A DNA stretch of 23,903 nt from the NCBI GenBank assembly GCA_020638635.1, contig JACKIE010000019.1:1-23903 (forward strand), in the 5' to 3' direction. The notes under the pieces were generated by a model. It was not told the origin of the DNA. It saw only the letters and a program-made list of their open reading frames with translations, and did not search any database. Shown piece after piece: positions 21,363 to 23,903 of the stretch. A program made the translations under genes and the position numbers. This DNA is from Planctomycetota bacterium. Lineage in GTDB: Bacteria; Planctomycetota; UBA8742; UBA2392. How positions within the stretch are numbered: position 1 is the stretch's first letter; every line of letters begins with the position of its first letter.

Positions 21363-22321
21363 TGGCTGGTGATTTCGTCGAGGATCTCGTGGAACTCCTC
21401 GCGCGTTTCCACCCGCGTGATCTGCGCGCGGTACTGGGCGCTGCCGGGGATGTCGCGCACGTACCAGGTCGCGTAGCGGCGCACCACCTGGCAGGCATGC
21501 CGCGCGTCGAAACCTTCCAGCAGCAGCTCAAAATGCTCGCGCAGCACCGCCAGGCGCTCGATGGGGTCCGGCGTGGGCGTCACCACGCGGCCGTGTTGCT
21601 GCATCTCGTCGATCTCGCGGAACAGCCAGGGGCGGCCCCATACGCCGCGGCCGAGCATCACGCCGTCGCAGCCGGTCTCGCGCAGGATGCGGATGGCGTC
21701 CTCGGGCTCTTTGATGTCGCCGCTGGCGATCACGGGGATGCTGAGCGCGGCCTTGAGTTCGCCCGTTCGCGTGTGATCAGCGAAACCCTTGAAACTCTGG
21801 GCGCGGGTGCGCGGGTGGATGGTGATCGCCACCATGCCCGCCTCCTGGGCCATCTTTCCTATCTGCACGAAGTTCAGGCAGTTCTCGTTCACGCCGGCGC
21901 GGATCTTGACCGTGACGGGGATCTTCACCGCGTTCACCATGGCCTCGAAGCACTTGGCGGCGCGCTCCGGGTAGGCCATCAGGGCCGAGCCCGCGCCGCA
22001 CTTGCCGATCTTGGGCACCGGGCAGCCCATGTTCAGGTCAACGGTGTCGTAGCCCTCGGCCTCGGCGATCTTGCAGGCCTCGGCCAGCCATTGCGGGTTG
22101 TTGCCGGCGAACTGGATGCCGACGGGACGCTCATCCTCGCGGTAGTACTTGAGCGTCATCATCTTGCGGTTGTGGTGCAGGAAGCTCTCGACCTTCAGCA
22201 TCTCCACGTAGGTCAGGCCGGCGCCGTAACGCTTGCACAGCACGCGGTAGGCGCGGTTGCTGATGCCGGCCAAGGGTGCCGCCACCAGGTTGTTCTTCAG
22301 TTGGAGATCGCCGTACCGCAC
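21272..22321 (-). CDS. dusB: tRNA dihydrouridine synthase, DusB type
   Basis: Encodes about 349 residues. The FMN enzyme reduces uridine to dihydrouridine in tRNA. Seen: LVAAPLAGISNRAYRVLCKRYGAG, VGIQFAGNNPQ, VDLNMGCPVPKI with the catalytic Cys in NMGCP, GAGSALM, VTVKIRAGVNE, TIHPRTRAQSFKGFAD, IPVIASGDI and DGVMLGRGVWGRPWLF. The start is a GTG at 22321: no in-frame ATG suits, the family N-terminus begins just after it, and AGGAGG (22334-22339, minus strand) lies 12 bases upstream, longer than ideal. An open extension of 125 codons upstream is not family-like. The ~20 residues after GRTKLPRTAF are a normal end. Divergent from the exported repeat protein. Confidence 0.92.
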   Translation of the reverse strand: MRYGDLQLKNNLVAAPLAGISNRAYRVLCKRYGAGLTYVEMLKVESFLHHNRKMMTLKYYREDERPVGIQFAGNNPQWLAEACKIAEAEGYDTVDLNMGCPVPKIGKCGAGSALMAYPERAAKCFEAMVNAVKIPVTVKIRAGVNENCLNFVQIGKMAQEAGMVAITIHPRTRAQSFKGFADHTRTGELKAALSIPVIASGDIKEPEDAIRILRETGCDGVMLGRGVWGRPWLFREIDEMQQHGRVVTPTPDPIERLAVLREHFELLLEGFDARHACQVVRRYATWYVRDIPGSAQYRAQITRVETREEFHEILDEITSHYESVVGVPEDELIGRTKLPRTAFEPVAVS

Positions 22322-22333
22322 GCTTAACCACAG

Positions 22334-22339
22334 CCTCCT
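22334..22339 (-). promoter_or_regulatory. Ribosome binding site that decides the dusB start
   Basis: AGGAGG on the minus strand, a full-consensus Shine-Dalgarno. The only in-frame start codon just downstream is GTG 22319-22321, 12 bases away. An out-of-frame ATG precedes it directly, which may reflect an annotation trap and not a real small gene. Confidence 0.55.
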
Positions 22340-22356
22340 GCATGGTTTAGCCGGTA

Positions 22357-22384
22357 AGTATGAATCAGGTGGGGGAGCGGTCAA
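22357..22384 (-). promoter_or_regulatory. Candidate dusB promoter
   Basis: On the minus strand TTGACC (22379-22384) and CATACT (22357-22362) are separated by 16 bases, matching sigma-70 consensus at 5 of 6 and 4 of 6 positions. This would start RNA near 22350, 10-15 bases before the AGGAGG of dusB. Seen by eye only; other spacings in this less GC-rich 162-base gap are possible. Confidence 0.35.
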
Positions 22385-22483
22385 TCGGGTGTGCTTTACA
22401 TTCTGTAGAATTACGGAGCCGATTGCTTTTCCATGGCGTACAATATGGAGTCGCTCAGACGGAAACGGGGACAGGAGAAGGAT

Positions 22484-23903
22484 ATGGGACGCTTCGGGCT
22501 GGTGATTGCCGGGACATTGAGCCTCGCGCTGCCGCTTGGCGCGCAGGGTATAACGATCAAAAGCAAAGAAGGGCAGGTCGAAGCGCACGGAGAGGCCAAG
22601 AAGGCTGAGCCGGGCGACGCCATCGGCCCCGGCATGGTGAAAGGTGACCCCAAGGCCATGACCGGCTTCGTGCGCGACGTCCAGAAAGTACAGCACGGCC
22701 TGTTGGCCGAGGGTGACCTGACGCAGGACGAAATCAACGCTCTCGAGGAAAAGGCCCGCAAGAAGCTTGAGAAAGACATGGCCAAGCTGGGCGAGCGCGA
22801 GCGCGAAGCCGCCGCTGAGCGCGACCCAGCCGACAAGGCCGAGCAGACCCTCGACGTTCGCAAGGATCGCTACCGCGCCAGCCTGCGGGCGCTCGAACGC
22901 GACCTGCTGTTCAGCGTCGAGAGCATCCGCGACGCCGGCCGAGGGAACCTGGAGTCGGAGCTGGACGACCTGTCTGACCGCATCAAGGACACCTTCGCCG
23001 ACCTACACGACAAGATCGACGACGGCATGCCGGAAAGCTGGCCGGGCACCCTGAACGACGCCCGTAAGTTCCACAAGGACTACGATGCCCAGATCGACAA
23101 GTGGGCGGGCAAGATCGGCGTCAACCCGGAAGTGCCGAACGCCAAAGAACGCGTCGTCGAGATGAAGAAGTCGCTGATTGCCCGCGTCAAGCGTCTGCGC
23201 AAGATCGGCAGCGACAAATATCAGGACCAGCTCGATGACGTGGAAGAACGCATCTACGCCAGCTTCGAGGGCCTGGAGGAGAAGATTGAAGACTCGGACC
23301 CTGCAGCCTGGACCACCATCTTGAAGGATGCCGATAAATTCATGCTCAACTACACGGCCGAGCTTGACGGCTGGGCCAAGAAAATCGGTGTCGATGAAAC
23401 GCTGCCAAGCCCGCTTGAACGCCTGGCGGAGTTGAACCGCGACATCGACCAGAAAGTTGACGACCTGCGCCGCATCGGTGGTGAAGAGTACGAGGACGCG
23501 ATTGACGAGATCGCCGAACGCGTGGATGAGGTGTTTGCCGACCTGAAGGACAAGATTCTCAACGAATCGAAAGAAGCCTGGGCCGGCACGCTTGAAACAG
23601 CGGCCAAATACCACAAGCAGTTCTGCGAAACGATCGAACTGTGGGAGCGCAAGATCGTCGGCGCCAACGGAAAGATCGAGCGCAAGCTGCCCGAAACACC
23701 CGGGGCCGAAGGGAGTCCGCGCCCGGAGTACCCGGAGAAGGACGTGCCGCTCACCAAGGGTGAGCACATGGACATCATTGAAGGGGTGCGCGTTGCACGG
23801 CTGATGCCGCTGCCGCGCAAACAACTGGGCCTTGACCACGGTCTTTCCGTCAACGAGATCGTGGACGCGGACAAGCCCCTGGCCCGCGCCAAGCTCGAGG
23901 TCT
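22484..23903 (+). CDS. Exported protein with three ~90-residue helical repeats and a probable PDZ start (3' end outside window)
   Basis: Open through the window end: 473 residues visible. ATG 22484 has AGGAG six bases upstream; in-frame ATGs at 22433 and 22445 would add a basic leader. A signal peptide is likely (MGRFGLVIAGTLSLALPLGAQG). Residues ~25-145 are charged and helical. Three repeats follow, anchored at residues 148, 241 and 331 (I-x-x-x-[GK]-x-x-[LY]-x-[SD]-x-[LI]-D-[DE]-[LVI]), each with a second block of type W-x-x-x-L-x-x-A-x-K ... W-x-x-K-I ending near 217, 307 and 398. A linker (PETPGAEGSPRPEYPEKD) leads to VARLMPLPRKQLGLDHGLSVNEIVDADKPLARAKLEV, which resembles a PDZ domain, the family of peptide-binding modules in periplasmic proteases. 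No family recognised for the repeats. Divergent from dusB. Confidence 0.8.
   Translation, partial: MGRFGLVIAGTLSLALPLGAQGITIKSKEGQVEAHGEAKKAEPGDAIGPGMVKGDPKAMTGFVRDVQKVQHGLLAEGDLTQDEINALEEKARKKLEKDMAKLGEREREAAAERDPADKAEQTLDVRKDRYRASLRALERDLLFSVESIRDAGRGNLESELDDLSDRIKDTFADLHDKIDDGMPESWPGTLNDARKFHKDYDAQIDKWAGKIGVNPEVPNAKERVVEMKKSLIARVKRLRKIGSDKYQDQLDDVEERIYASFEGLEEKIEDSDPAAWTTILKDADKFMLNYTAELDGWAKKIGVDETLPSPLERLAELNRDIDQKVDDLRRIGGEEYEDAIDEIAERVDEVFADLKDKILNESKEAWAGTLETAAKYHKQFCETIELWERKIVGANGKIERKLPETPGAEGSPRPEYPEKDVPLTKGEHMDIIEGVRVARLMPLPRKQLGLDHGLSVNEIVDADKPLARAKLEV

Noticed and set aside
22395..22444. Promoter for the exported repeat protein (TAGAAT at 22406 or TACAAT at 22439)
   Set aside because: Neither hexamer has a convincing -35 box at 16-18 bases, and the second lies within the leader close to the ribosome site.
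23003..23839. A 278-codon minus-strand frame opposite the exported repeat protein
   Set aside because: The plus strand is open from 22484 to the end with a signal peptide, ribosome site and protein repeats; the minus frame shows none and only mirrors the repeat periodicity.

Overview
This is a GC-rich bacterial chromosome segment, densely coded on both strands, with ordinary Shine-Dalgarno sites (several clear AGGAG/GGAGG). It holds 24 supported protein genes or gene parts plus one doubtful remnant. I see no rRNA, tRNA, CRISPR array or phage module. A Gram-negative cell plan is implied by MlaEFD-type lipid transport and two lipoproteins with a xCGC lipobox. The short dispersed repeats (CACGGAT triplets, CTTCGCGTCCTTCGCG-type arms, GGAGCCCGAAGCGTAAGCG-type units) resemble intergenic repeats I recall from Planctomycetota and Verrucomicrobiota genomes. 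Planctomycetota is my best guess, at moderate confidence and without a database check.

Layout. 1-2051 (+): 3' end of polyphosphate kinase, translationally coupled to an Ppx/GppA phosphatase. 2171-4434 (-): kynureninase-like PLP enzyme, SAM methyltransferase and a DUF2188 protein. 4541-5686 (+): a compositionally different lipoprotein. 5689-7311 (-): a divergent tryptophan 2,3-dioxygenase-like haem protein, a PP2C-type phosphatase and a small two-helix membrane protein. 7445-9759 (+): ispF and an unusually long cysS. 9881-10534: an IS200-like/RAYT tyrosine transposase between mirror-image triple-hairpin (REP-like) arms. 10626-11642 (-): bioB, separated from purD by an inverted-repeat element.

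11791-20569 (-): a probable eight-gene operon read right to left. It runs from a WPLF-repeat lipoprotein through mlaE, mlaF, mlaD, hemX/ccsA-like, hemA and a sensorless histidine kinase to purD. Five of its seven junctions are 4-base ATGA overlaps and one is a 16-base overlap. It joins envelope lipid transport, the first step of haem synthesis, a kinase and purine synthesis. 20670-21159 (+): a BrnT-type toxin and its antitoxin, followed by a possible antitoxin remnant. 21272-22321 (-): a dusB-type tRNA dihydrouridine synthase. 22484 to the window end (+): an exported protein with three ~90-residue helical repeats, running into what looks like a PDZ domain.

The least conventional parts are these: the transposase with mirrored hairpin arms; the dioxygenase-like protein that lacks substrate-binding features of true tryptophan dioxygenase but lies near a kynureninase homologue; the WPLF-repeat lipoprotein heading the Mla operon; the exact 48-residue periodicity in the MlaD tail; and the triple-repeat exported protein at the right edge.
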